From Baffinella frigidus (Eukaryota > Cryptophyceae > Cryptomonadales > Baffinellaceae): a DNA stretch of 11,176 bases. A program made the translations under genes and the position numbers. The stretch covers positions 112,907 to 124,082 of the forward strand of contig MU646901.1 of NCBI GenBank assembly GCA_026770585.1. The letters are read 5' to 3'. The notes beneath the pieces were generated by a model, which saw only the letters and a program-made list of their open reading frames with translations, ran no database searches and was not told the DNA's origin. Shown here in pieces: positions 6,461 through 11,176 of the stretch (its first letter is position 1; each line of letters begins with the position of its first letter).

Positions 6461-6475
6461 TATTAATATTATTAA
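6461..6475 (-). promoter_or_regulatory. AT-rich block upstream of gene copy 2
   Basis: TATTAATATTATTAA on this strand matches the AATATTAATA block 200 bp before copy 1. Next to it both arms share a T-run and TTGA(A/G)AGACGCA. It may be core promoter sequence carried along with the gene; that is inference from conservation between two copies only. Confidence 0.3.
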
Positions 6476-6552
6476 AGACAACTTCGTGTAAAGTGAGGAT
6501 TAATGGCTGCACTTTTAAAACCCATTTGCAACGAAAATTACTACAGTGGACC

Positions 6553-6611
6553 TACGAGCTCGTACCCTAACACATACATGTACGAGCTCGTACCTACCGG
6601 TATGTGTTAGG
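6553..6611. repeat. Two TACGAGCTCGTA palindromes with an outer inverted repeat
   Basis: The 12-bp palindrome TACGAGCTCGTA occurs at 6553-6564 and 6581-6592. CCTAACACATAC at 6566-6577 is the exact reverse complement of 6600-6611. The cluster could form alternative hairpins. No associated gene is clear. Confidence 0.7.
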
Positions 6612-6666
6612 GGCCGTCGGGGCTGAGGGGGAATCGGCCGTGCATCGGCTGCGAGCCAGGACCTAA

Positions 6667-6981
6667 AGGGAGGGCTGGGGTTGGTGGGCGCGCGAGCAAG
6701 GGGCAGCCCATGGCGGGTCGGAGGAGCAAGAGGAGGAGGATGCGGGGGCTGCAGCGGGCAAAAAACGCCCGAAACTCGGAGCGCTGACAAACTCTGCATT
6801 TCGCAGGATGATGATGGTGGCCACATGTACTCAACCCCCGAGGACTAACATCAACTGTACGCGCCTCTGCACTGGAGAGCGAAACGCGACCCGAAAGCAA
6901 AAATGCTTTCTCTGCAGTCCTTTCTACGGAAGGGCGTGTCGTTGGGCTATGTTGGGAGCATTTAAAACCTCAAGGACTTAA
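6667..6981 (+). pseudogene. Open frame with acidic and basic clusters, no start codon
   Basis: A 104-codon stop-free frame. At residues 19-25 it reads EEQEEED, followed by an alanine-rich link and a basic cluster KKRPKL at 32-37, then GALTNSAF. This part could be an exon of a nuclear protein. There is no ATG before it, and the last third runs into a family B repeat, so the full frame is not a gene. A splice-acceptor-like TTTCGCAG follows near 6800. I do not recognise a family. Confidence 0.2.
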
Positions 6982-7000
6982 ATTTTGGGCGAAATTAAAA
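6891..7000 (+). repeat. Family B diverged copy
   Basis: CGAAAGCAAAAATGCTTTCT, CTGCAG, GGGCGTGTCGTTGGGC, TATGTTGGGAGCATTTAAAA, then CCTCAAGGACTTAAA, followed by a second partial GAAATTAAAACCTACAGGA. It is closest to the copy at 2700-2790. Confidence 0.7.
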
Positions 7001-7047
7001 CCTACAGGACGCCTGCGCCACGGGCTGTGTTTGCAGCGCTGTTCCGT

Positions 7048-7067
7048 GCGGGTCAAATTTGACCCGC
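7048..7067. repeat. Perfect 20-bp palindrome
   Basis: GCGGGTCAAATTTGACCCGC is its own reverse complement. Its right half, TTTGACCCGCAAGGCCT, recurs within the 31-bp repeats at 7151-7205, so it looks like a junction of two inverted repeat ends rather than a protein-binding site. Confidence 0.85.
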
Positions 7068-7072
7068 AAGGC

Positions 7073-7106
7073 CTTGGTGCTTTGGTGCTTTGGTGCTTTG
7101 GTGCTT
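7073..7106 (+). repeat. Tandem TTTGGTGC octamers
   Basis: Four copies of an 8-bp word, then TTTTATTTACACTCACATCG. The reverse complement of 8540-8592 has the same order (octamers, then ATTACACTCACATCGAAG), so about 75 bp at 7075-7150 is a dispersed inverted repeat. Confidence 0.75.
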
Positions 7107-7150
7107 TTATTTACACTCACATCGAAGGCCACAGCCCACCTCACTCTTGA

Positions 7151-7205
7151 GCCTGGCCACTTAAGGGATTTGACCCGCAAGGCCTGGCCACTTAAGGGAT
7201 TTGAT
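7151..7205 (+). repeat. 31-bp tandem repeat ending in CCACTTAAGGGAT
   Basis: GCCTGGCCACTTAAGGGATT recurs with a 31-bp period at 7151 and 7182, and again in a second cluster at 7462 and 7493. Single CACTTAAGGGAT copies are at about 3551 and 7885. The 90-bp repeat follows this cluster directly. Confidence 0.75.
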
Positions 7206-7295
7206 CCTTTAGGTCCTTTAGGTTCTTCGAGCTCCCAACATAGGCGGACACCGGAACTGGTTCTGCAGAAAAGCCATGCTTCCTTTCGGATCACA
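7206..7295 (-). repeat. 90-bp dispersed repeat (family B), second identical copy
   Basis: Its reverse complement equals 2134-2223 at every base I can compare, 5 kb away and in opposite orientation. It is flanked here by the 31-bp repeat on one side. Confidence 0.88.
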
Positions 7296-7556
7296 TTCAG
7301 GCCCCCCGGTGCAGAGGATCGCGGCAGAAAGCGGCTAGAGGTGAGTCCTCGGGGGTCAGTCAGCGAGGTGAGTCCGATTACTGATTACTGAATTTATTAA
7401 AGAGGTTTCGCCGTTATTGCCTGACCCGTGGAGAGGATCGCGGCAGAAACCGATCCGCAAGGCCTGGCCACTTAAGGGATTTGACCAGCAAGGCCTCGCC
7501 ACTTAAGGGGTAAGAACACGGGTGCCCAAACATCGGTCGGTCTCTGTTTTCTTAAA

Positions 7557-7608
7557 TTAGTACTAGCGGGTTGACTAAACGCAAGATTTAGTCAACCCTC
7601 TGGTACAA
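7557..7608. repeat. Foldback element C, copy 2
   Basis: TTAGTACTAGCGGGTTGACT opens, and TAGTCAACCCTCTGGTACAA closes it as a near-perfect inverse. The loop differs from copy 1 at 3052-3104, while the preceding TTTTCTTAA is shared. Confidence 0.75.
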
Positions 7609-7678
7609 AATTTAAAAACGGGTGGCACAAATCCGGTATGTGTTCTTAAGTTCTGGTTTCTTATCCCGTAAGTGATCA

Positions 7679-7698
7679 ACGGGCGAATAATCGCCCGT
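7679..7698. repeat. Short GC-rich hairpin
   Basis: ACGGGCGA, a 4-bp loop ATAA, then TCGCCCGT. No T-run follows it, so it is not called a terminator. Confidence 0.6.
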
Positions 7699-7732
7699 GG
7701 AAGCCGTAGGCAGGTCCTAGGGCCCCACGGTA

Positions 7733-7863
7733 CAGGGGTACTGAGGTACCTCGCTCACAAGAAACCGCCCCTCCCTAGGACCCTACAGTAGGACCATGCC
7801 TACATGTAGGGTCCTATGGTGATCCTAGGGGGGTGGCGGTTTCTTATGAGCGAGGTACCCCTG
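7733..7863. mobile_element. Complete TA-MITE (family A), 131 bp
   Basis: Ends CAGGGGTAC and GTACCCCTG are flanked by TA (7731-7732 and 7864-7865). It is longer than the others because the left end carries an extra CTGAGGTAC and the core an extra ACATGT. The core is otherwise typical. Confidence 0.93.
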
Positions 7864-7995
7864 TAGGGCGTATGCGCCTGCTGGTCACTTAAGGGATAGC
7901 CCAGATACCCCTGTAGGGATATCCCCAATACAAGATAGTCTCTCTCCTGCAAGCGGAGCGTGTGCTCAAGTTCGAGTCACCCCTGTAATTTAATA

Positions 7996-8151
7996 GGGTA
8001 ACGGCCTGAAAATGGGGTAGTTAGGCCTACGGCATTGCCTAGGAACTCCTACCGTAGGCCGAGAGATCCTAGGACCAAAAAGTCTCGGCCTACGGTAGAA
8101 GGTCCTAGGCAATACCGTAGGCCTAACTACCCCATTTTCAGGACGTTACCC
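7996..8151. mobile_element. Foldback element D, 156 bp, complete
   Basis: The left arm starts GGGTAACGGCCTGAAAATGG, and the right arm is its near-perfect inverse with 70-bp arms and a loop of about 19 bp (GATCCTAGGACCAAAAAGT). TA flanks both ends (7994-7995 and 8152-8153), consistent with a TA target duplication. Its ends are unlike family A, so it probably uses another transposase or subgroup. No coding capacity. Confidence 0.85.
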
Positions 8152-8152
8152 T

Positions 8153-8377
8153 ATGAAATTCACGCCAGGGCATTTGTCGGAATTTCAGCTACAAGTCTTT
8201 TTGGAAAAATGTACCCGGTCCGAAACTTTGTATTCGGGTCGGACGTGGAAAGGACGAGTAGCTGCGAAATCGATGGTGGCTACGTACCATTTACTACCAC
8301 GAAACGAAGCGTTGCGTCCTGAAATTCCCAGTATTGACCTGCCGTGGAAAAATCTGCACAGGATCGCCGGCAGCCGC
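8153..8377 (+). pseudogene. Unrecognised ORF fragment between two elements
   Basis: An open frame of about 75 codons starts MKFTPGHLSEFQ, passes EKCTRSETLY and WKGRVAAKSM and ends IDLPWKNLHRIAGSR. There it meets a MITE, and the frame only continues (to 8461) through MITE sequence. Composition is protein-like but less GC-rich than the other genes, with mixed third positions. The first bases of the ATG overlap the TA flank of the foldback on its left. It may be an exon, a transposon protein piece or chance. I do not recognise a family. Confidence 0.3.
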
Positions 8378-8379
8378 TA

Positions 8380-8497
8380 CAGGGGTACCTCGCTCATAAG
8401 AAACCGCACCCCCGTAGGACCCTACAGTAGGCCCATGCCTAGGGCCCTATGGTGGCCCTAGGGGGGAGGGCGGTTTCTTATGAGCGAGGTACCACTG
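8380..8497. mobile_element. Complete TA-MITE (family A), 118 bp
   Basis: Ends CAGGGGTACCTCGCTCATAA and GAGCGAGGTACCACTG are flanked by TA on both sides. It differs from the copy at 8757-8874 at about three positions, and both are followed by the same TAGCTGGAAGAG. Confidence 0.95.
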
Positions 8498-8589
8498 TAG
8501 CTGGAAGAGCCGTAGATTGTGTCCGTCCCCTCACGAGTGAGGCGGATGTGGTCTTCGATGTGAGTGTAATACAAAGCACCAAAGCACCA

Positions 8590-9048
8590 AAGAGAGATTG
8601 GCAATTTACTGCCAAACAACCAGCGTCAGCGCTGCACATGCCTTCCGCGTTGTGCTCTATCCTGTACCCCATGTCCGCCGCTCTTTCGTTTTTTATCGGA
8701 TGGATCATCCACCTCCTACTGCTGGCTGGAAGAGGACGCGGTGTGTGAGGCATGTACAGGGGTACCTCGCTCATAAGAAACCGCACCCCCATAGGACCCT
8801 ACAGTAGGCCCATGCCTAGGGCCCTATGGTGGCCTTAGGGGGGAGGGCGGTTTCTTATGAGCGAGGTACCCCTGTAGCTGGAAGAGAGAGATTGGTAATT
8901 TATTTCCAAACAACCAGCGTCAGCGCTGCACATGCCTTCCGCGTTGTGCTACGTACCAGGTGTCGGCCGCTCTTACGATCTTTTCCCAGATGGATCTCCA
9001 CCTCCTGCTGCTGGCTGGACGATGACGCGGTGTGTGAGGCCTGTACGT
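8590..9048. repeat. Two ~165-bp repeat units split by a MITE
   Basis: Unit 1 (about 8590-8756) and unit 2 (about 8880-9045) share AGAGATTGG, CAAACAACCAGCGTCAGCGC, TGCACATGCCTTCCGCGTTG and a GGCTGGA...GACGCGGTGTGTGAGGC end. They lie downstream of the stop of the minus-strand oxidoreductase gene, so they may be its 3' untranslated region. AATAAA is present on the minus strand at 8899-8904, about 315 bp after the stop. Confidence 0.8.
8757..8874. mobile_element. Complete TA-MITE (family A), 118 bp
   Basis: Perfect ends CAGGGGTACCTCGCTCATAA and inverse, TA on both sides (8755-8756 and 8875-8876). It sits at the junction of the two ~165-bp units. Confidence 0.95.
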
Positions 9049-9250
9049 GGGCTCTCCTACTGCTAGCTTGACGATGCCGCGGTGTGTGAGGCCTGTACGT
9101 GGGCTCTCCTACTGCTAGCTTGACGATGCCGCGGTGTGTGAGGCCTGTACGTGGGCTCTCCTACTGCTAGCTTGACGATGCCGCGGTTTGTGAGGCCTGT
9201 ACGTGGGCTCTCCTACTGCTAGCTGGACGATGCCGCGGTGTGTGAGGCCT
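9009..9250. repeat. 52-bp minisatellite, about 4.7 units
   Basis: Units begin TGCT(A/G)GCT at 9009, 9061, 9113, 9165 and 9217, an exact 52-bp spacing. Units 2 to 4 are almost identical. On the minus strand the last unit encodes the end of the oxidoreductase gene (ASHTAASSS and the TAG stop), so the array consists of repeated copies of the gene's terminal bases. Confidence 0.93.
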
Positions 9251-9366
9251 CCAGGTGTGCTGCAGCTGCGGCGATCGCCCTCCCGGCGTTCCACCCTGTC
9301 GTCCACGCCGCTTGGAGGTTGTAGCCCCCTGGGTGAGGTTAGGGGGTCAGCGTTCTCTCTCTGTCC

Positions 9367-9405
<39 letters not shown>

Positions 9406-9510
9406 CGTCTCTCTCCCTCGCGCGCTCTCCCTCTCTCCCTCTCCCTCTCCCTCGATCGCGCGCGCTCTCTATCTCCCTCCCTCTCCCTCTCCCTCTCCCT
9501 CCATCGCGCA

Positions 9511-9562
<52 letters not shown>

Positions 9563-10995
9563 GGCTGTCCGTCTCTCTCTCCCTCGCGCGCTCTCCCTCT
9601 CCCTCTCCATCTCCCTCTCCCTCTCCCTCTCCCTCGATCGCGCACTCTCTCTCTCTCCCTCTCCCTCTCCCTCGATCGCGCGCTCTCTCTCTATCTCTCT
9701 CTAGCTGCGGCGATGGCCCTCCCGGCGTTCCACCCTGTGGTCCACGCCGCCTGGAGGTTGTAGCCCCCTGGTGGGGGAGGTTAGGGGATGAGGGATGGGG
9801 TTTAGGGTGTGGAAATTGGGAGTTGGAGTTTGTGGTTTGGGGTCTGGGGTTTGGGGTTTGGGGTTTGGGGTTTAGTGTTTGGGGTTTGGGGTTTGGGGTT
9901 TAGGGTTCAGGGAGTAGAGTGTAGGGTGTAAGGTTCAGAGTGGGGGTAGGGTGTAGGGAGTAGGGTGTAGGGTTCAGAGTGGGGATAGGGTGTAGTGTGT
10001 AGGGTCTAGAGTTCAGAGTGGGGATAGGGTTGAGGGTGTAGGGTGAAGTGTTCAGAGTGGGGATAGGGTGTAAGGTGTAGGGTGTAGGGTGTAGGGTGTA
10101 GGGTGTAGGGTGTAGGATGTAGTGTTCAGAGTGGGGATAGGGTGTAGGGCGTAGGGTGTAGGATGTAGGGTGTAGGGTGTAGGGTGTAGGGTGTAGGGTG
10201 TAGGGTTCGCAACCTGTGATGCCGTCCACATCCAGCACTTCCCCCGCGAAGAAGAGCCCCGGCACCTGTTACCGGGGTACCTCGCTCATAAGAAACCGCA
10301 CCCCCCTAGGACCCTACAGTAGGGCTACGCCTAGGGCCCTATGGTGGTCCTAGGGGGGGGGCGCTTTCTTATGAGCGAGGTACCCCTGTATTCAGATACA
10401 GAGTCGAATGGGGTACATGGCGGCCGTGGTGGTATGAATAGCCACCAGCCCTCACGGTCTGGGCAATTGGGAAATTACGTACCAGTTGTAAAACTCCAAA
10501 CACCCTGCTTTTGGAATTTTAAAAATAACCGACGTCGGAATCCGGCTTGATTCAAGGGCATTACGTACCGTCAAATTCGATCATTTGCCCAAACCGTGAG
10601 GGCTGGTGGAGAGGTCCCGTGTGCAGCCTCGAACGGGAGGGGGGGCACGCACCTGTTTTAAAGCTATGCCGATGCTAAAATAGCAAAATCTGACAAAATT
10701 CACCCTTACGATAGCATAAAAGGCGGTTTAAATTGCTTGGCCTCGGACACTAACCACGCCAGAGCCCAGGAGGGGGTTGAAATTTTTAGAACCTTACAGG
10801 ATAGGACTTTGACTTTGAAAACCACTGCCCTCAGGGGAAATTGACTTTTGGCAACCCCTTCCAAGAATCTGCCCCCCCCCTAGGACCACCATAGGCCCCT
10901 AAGCGGGGATACCTCGCTCATAAGAAACCGCCCCCCCCTAGGAGCCTACAGTAGGGCTACGAACCTCCTTGCTTTCCATGGACTTCATCTCGACC
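9219..10995 (-). CDS. HI0933/YhiN/BaiN-like FAD-dependent oxidoreductase, C-terminal part (spliced, partial)
   Basis: Visible exons, in gene order: 10965-10995 (VEMKSMESKE), 10214-10265 (VPGLFFAGEVLDVDGIT plus G), then 9219-9328 (GYNLQAAWTTGWNAGRAIAA and on to HLEASHTAASSS, stop TAG). Introns begin GTTCGT and GTTGCG and end AG. Phases fit: GAG|GTG, then ACA G|GG GGC. Members of this flavoprotein family end in a TMESK, then PGL(Y/F)FAGEVLDVDG, then GG(Y/F)N(L/F)Q signature; all three parts occur in order. This region closes the FAD-binding fold. The bacterial relatives are NAD(P)/FAD-dependent reductases; the substrate here is unknown. The start of the gene lies beyond the right edge. The first exon's acceptor is ambiguous by two bases (10995 or 10997). 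A second copy of the last exon lies at 9691-9767. Confidence 0.85.
9264..9345 (-). repeat. Downstream copy of the duplicated exon segment
   Basis: About 82 bp matching 9703-9787, covering the splice acceptor region and the first 22 codons of the last exon. Beyond this shared part it continues into a unique C-terminal tail and stop. Confidence 0.92.
9351..9702 (-). repeat. Pyrimidine (CT/CCCTCT) microsatellite between duplicated exons
   Basis: About 350 bp almost wholly of C and T on the plus strand, with CT runs, CTCCCT runs and recurring CTCGATCGCGCG and GTCTGTCCGTCTCTC islands that mark larger internal repeats. On the gene's strand it is a GA-rich tract. Long frames through it encode only Ser/Leu or Arg/Glu repeats and are not genes. 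Confidence 0.92.
9691..9767 (-). CDS. Alternative last exon of the oxidoreductase gene (copy A)
   Basis: It has its own acceptor (CCTCCCCCACCAG) and the same phase as the downstream exon. It encodes GGYNLQAAWTTGWNAGRAIA, then AA, then reads ARER-like residues into the GA tract and stops at 9691. Against the downstream copy I see three base changes in 22 codons (CAG/CAA, ACC/ACG, GCC/GCG), all silent. It could be a mutually exclusive terminal exon giving a shorter tail, or a recent duplicate that is not used. No splice donor is obvious at its end, so joining it to the downstream copy is unlikely. Confidence 0.6.
9768..10213 (-). other. Intron made of telomere-like heptamers
   Basis: GT at 10213-10212 and AG at 9769-9768, giving 446 bp if splicing uses exon copy A. 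The acceptor-side part (about 9788-9905) is a GGGGTTT heptamer array (plus strand); the donor-side part (9906-10204) is mostly GTAGGGT heptamers. GTTCAGAGTGGGGATAGGGT recurs at 9933, 9972, 10011, 10050 and 10124, spacing 39, 39, 39 and 74 bp. In gene orientation the intron is C-rich near the acceptor. Confidence 0.8.
10272..10388. mobile_element. Complete TA-MITE (family A), 117 bp, at a splice acceptor
   Basis: Ends CCGGGGTACCTCGCTCATAA (first A of the family end changed to C) and GAGCGAGGTACCCCTG, TA at 10270-10271 and 10389-10390. The left edge is 6 bp from the exon that starts at 10265. Confidence 0.93.
10442..10609. repeat. 168-bp foldback with 25-bp arms, inside the intron
   Basis: CCACCAGCCCTCACGGT at 10442 and its inverse ending at 10609 form 25-bp arms with one mismatch, extending to GGGCAA/TTGCCC. 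ATTACGTACC occurs in direct orientation near both inner ends (10474 and 10560). Likely a non-autonomous element of another family. A target duplication is not clear. Confidence 0.7.
10871..10961. mobile_element. Two MITE fragments (family A) joined
   Basis: 10871-10899 is a core piece (CTAGGACCACCATAGGCCCC); 10905-10961 is a left half (GGGGATACCTCGCTCATAAG, CCTAGGAGCCTACAGTAGGG, CTACG). The second ends 4 bp before the exon's donor site, in the orientation that puts the family core against the exon. Confidence 0.8.
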
Positions 10996-11176
10996 CTCTC
11001 AGGTTGCAGGGTGCAGGGTGTAGGGTGCAGCGTGTAGGGTGTAGGGTGTAAGGTGCAGGGTGCAGGGTGCAGGGTGAAGGGTGTAGGGTGTAAGGTTTAG
11101 GGTGCAGGGTGCAGGGTGCAGGGTGCAGGGTGCAGGGTGCAGGGTGCAGGGTGCAGGGTGCAGGGTGCAGGGTGCA
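10996..11176 (-). other. Partial upstream intron of GGGTGCA heptamers
   Basis: Upstream of the MESKE exon the gene strand reads CCCTGCAACCTGAGAG at the acceptor. The plus strand is a 7-bp array GCAGGGT, mixed with GTAGGGT near the exon and nearly perfect from about 11100 to the window edge. The intron continues outside the window. Confidence 0.75.

Larger units (their letters stand above)
4173..6475 (-). repeat. Arm 2 of the gene-containing inverted duplication
   Basis: The reverse complement of arm 1. Reading right to left: AT-rich block, 5' flank, ORF (5697-6275), 3' flank, half MITE (about 5402-5440), 134-bp element (5194-5327), worn MITE (5075-5191), then an 818-bp insertion absent from arm 1, then 4173-4253 matching 2460-2538. 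The two MITEs at 1969 and 2541 and the 90-bp repeat of arm 1 are missing here. Confidence 0.88.
6483..7730. other. Repeat-rich region without a confident gene
   Basis: Holds short palindromes (6553-6611), a possible coding fragment (6667-6981), a family B copy (6891-7000), a perfect 20-bp palindrome (7048-7067), an 8-bp tandem repeat, 31-bp repeats, the second 90-bp unit, foldback C and a hairpin. GAGGATCGCGGCAGAAA also occurs twice, near 7315 and 7433. Two GTGAGTCC words (about 7341 and 7370) look like splice donors, but no exon could be built around them. Confidence 0.5.
10266..10964 (-). other. Intron bounded by MITE sequences at both splice sites
   Basis: 699 bp between the MESKE and PGLFF exons. 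The donor GTTCGTAGCC runs into a truncated MITE core within about 4 bases (10905-10961); the acceptor TAACAG lies just after a complete MITE (10272-10388), whose TA duplication supplies the first two of the last six intron bases. Between them lies a foldback at 10442-10609 and about 260 bp of unassigned DNA (10610-10870). Confidence 0.8.

Noticed and set aside
7950-7985. GTTCGAGTC, resembling a tRNA T-loop
   Set aside because: The neighbouring bases do not pair to make a T-stem, and no D-arm, anticodon arm or acceptor stem can be built.
9203-9763. Long plus-strand frames rich in Ser, Leu and Pro (and Arg/Glu frames on the minus strand)
   Set aside because: They are translations of the CT microsatellite. 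The flanking parts overlap the minus-strand exons in another frame.
9900-10265. 121-codon minus-strand frame with TLHPTPY repeats
   Set aside because: Only its first 17 codons are the real exon. The rest is read-through into the heptamer intron after a GT donor.
1969-10388. Regularly recurring ~118-bp palindromic units considered as a CRISPR-like or att-site array
   Set aside because: Spacing is irregular, each unit is a full TIR element with a TA duplication, and the context is eukaryotic.
10610-10870. AT-rich stretch inside the MITE-bounded intron considered as an exon
   Set aside because: Stops in all minus-strand frames at short intervals, and no part fits the missing flavoprotein sequence between MESKE and VPGL, which join directly.

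Overview
The window is eukaryotic nuclear DNA. It has GT-AG introns, GC-rich coding islands in mixed-composition DNA, many short foldback transposons (MITEs) and telomere-like 7-bp satellites. A unicellular alga or other protist is the best guess, but the sequence does not fix the lineage. No bacterial operon, rRNA, tRNA or CRISPR was seen.

Left half (about 880-6475): a one-exon gene of unknown function is present twice in opposite orientation, 1091-1657 (+) and 5697-6275 (-). Each copy lies in a larger inverted duplication (about 880-2538 and 4173-6475) covering both flanks. Comparing the arms shows which elements arrived after duplication: two ~118-bp MITEs and a 90-bp repeat in arm 1, and an 818-bp terminal-inverted-repeat element in arm 2. 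Two MITE sites and the 818-bp site have a matching empty site in the other arm, and all three show a TA target duplication.

Middle (2661-4172 and 6483-8150): no convincing gene. These stretches hold degenerate repeats, foldback elements, short tandem repeats and a few gene-like fragments.

Right part (about 8150-11176): an unrecognised ORF fragment lies between two TA-flanked elements. A 52-bp minisatellite follows, then the 3' end of an intron-containing gene on the minus strand (9219-10995, cut by the window edge). Its small exons splice in phase into the C-terminal signature of the HI0933/YhiN/BaiN-like FAD-dependent oxidoreductase family. Two introns are filled with telomere-like heptamer arrays. 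A third starts beside a truncated MITE and ends 6 bases after a complete one. The last exon is duplicated around a pyrimidine microsatellite, and the two copies differ only at synonymous positions.

The MITE core (about 118 bp, ends CAGGGGTACCTCG, TA target) occurs about ten times whole or in pieces. It shares terminal bases with a 69/134-bp element and the 818-bp element, so one Tc1/mariner-like (TA-targeting) transposase source is plausible. No transposase gene is visible here.
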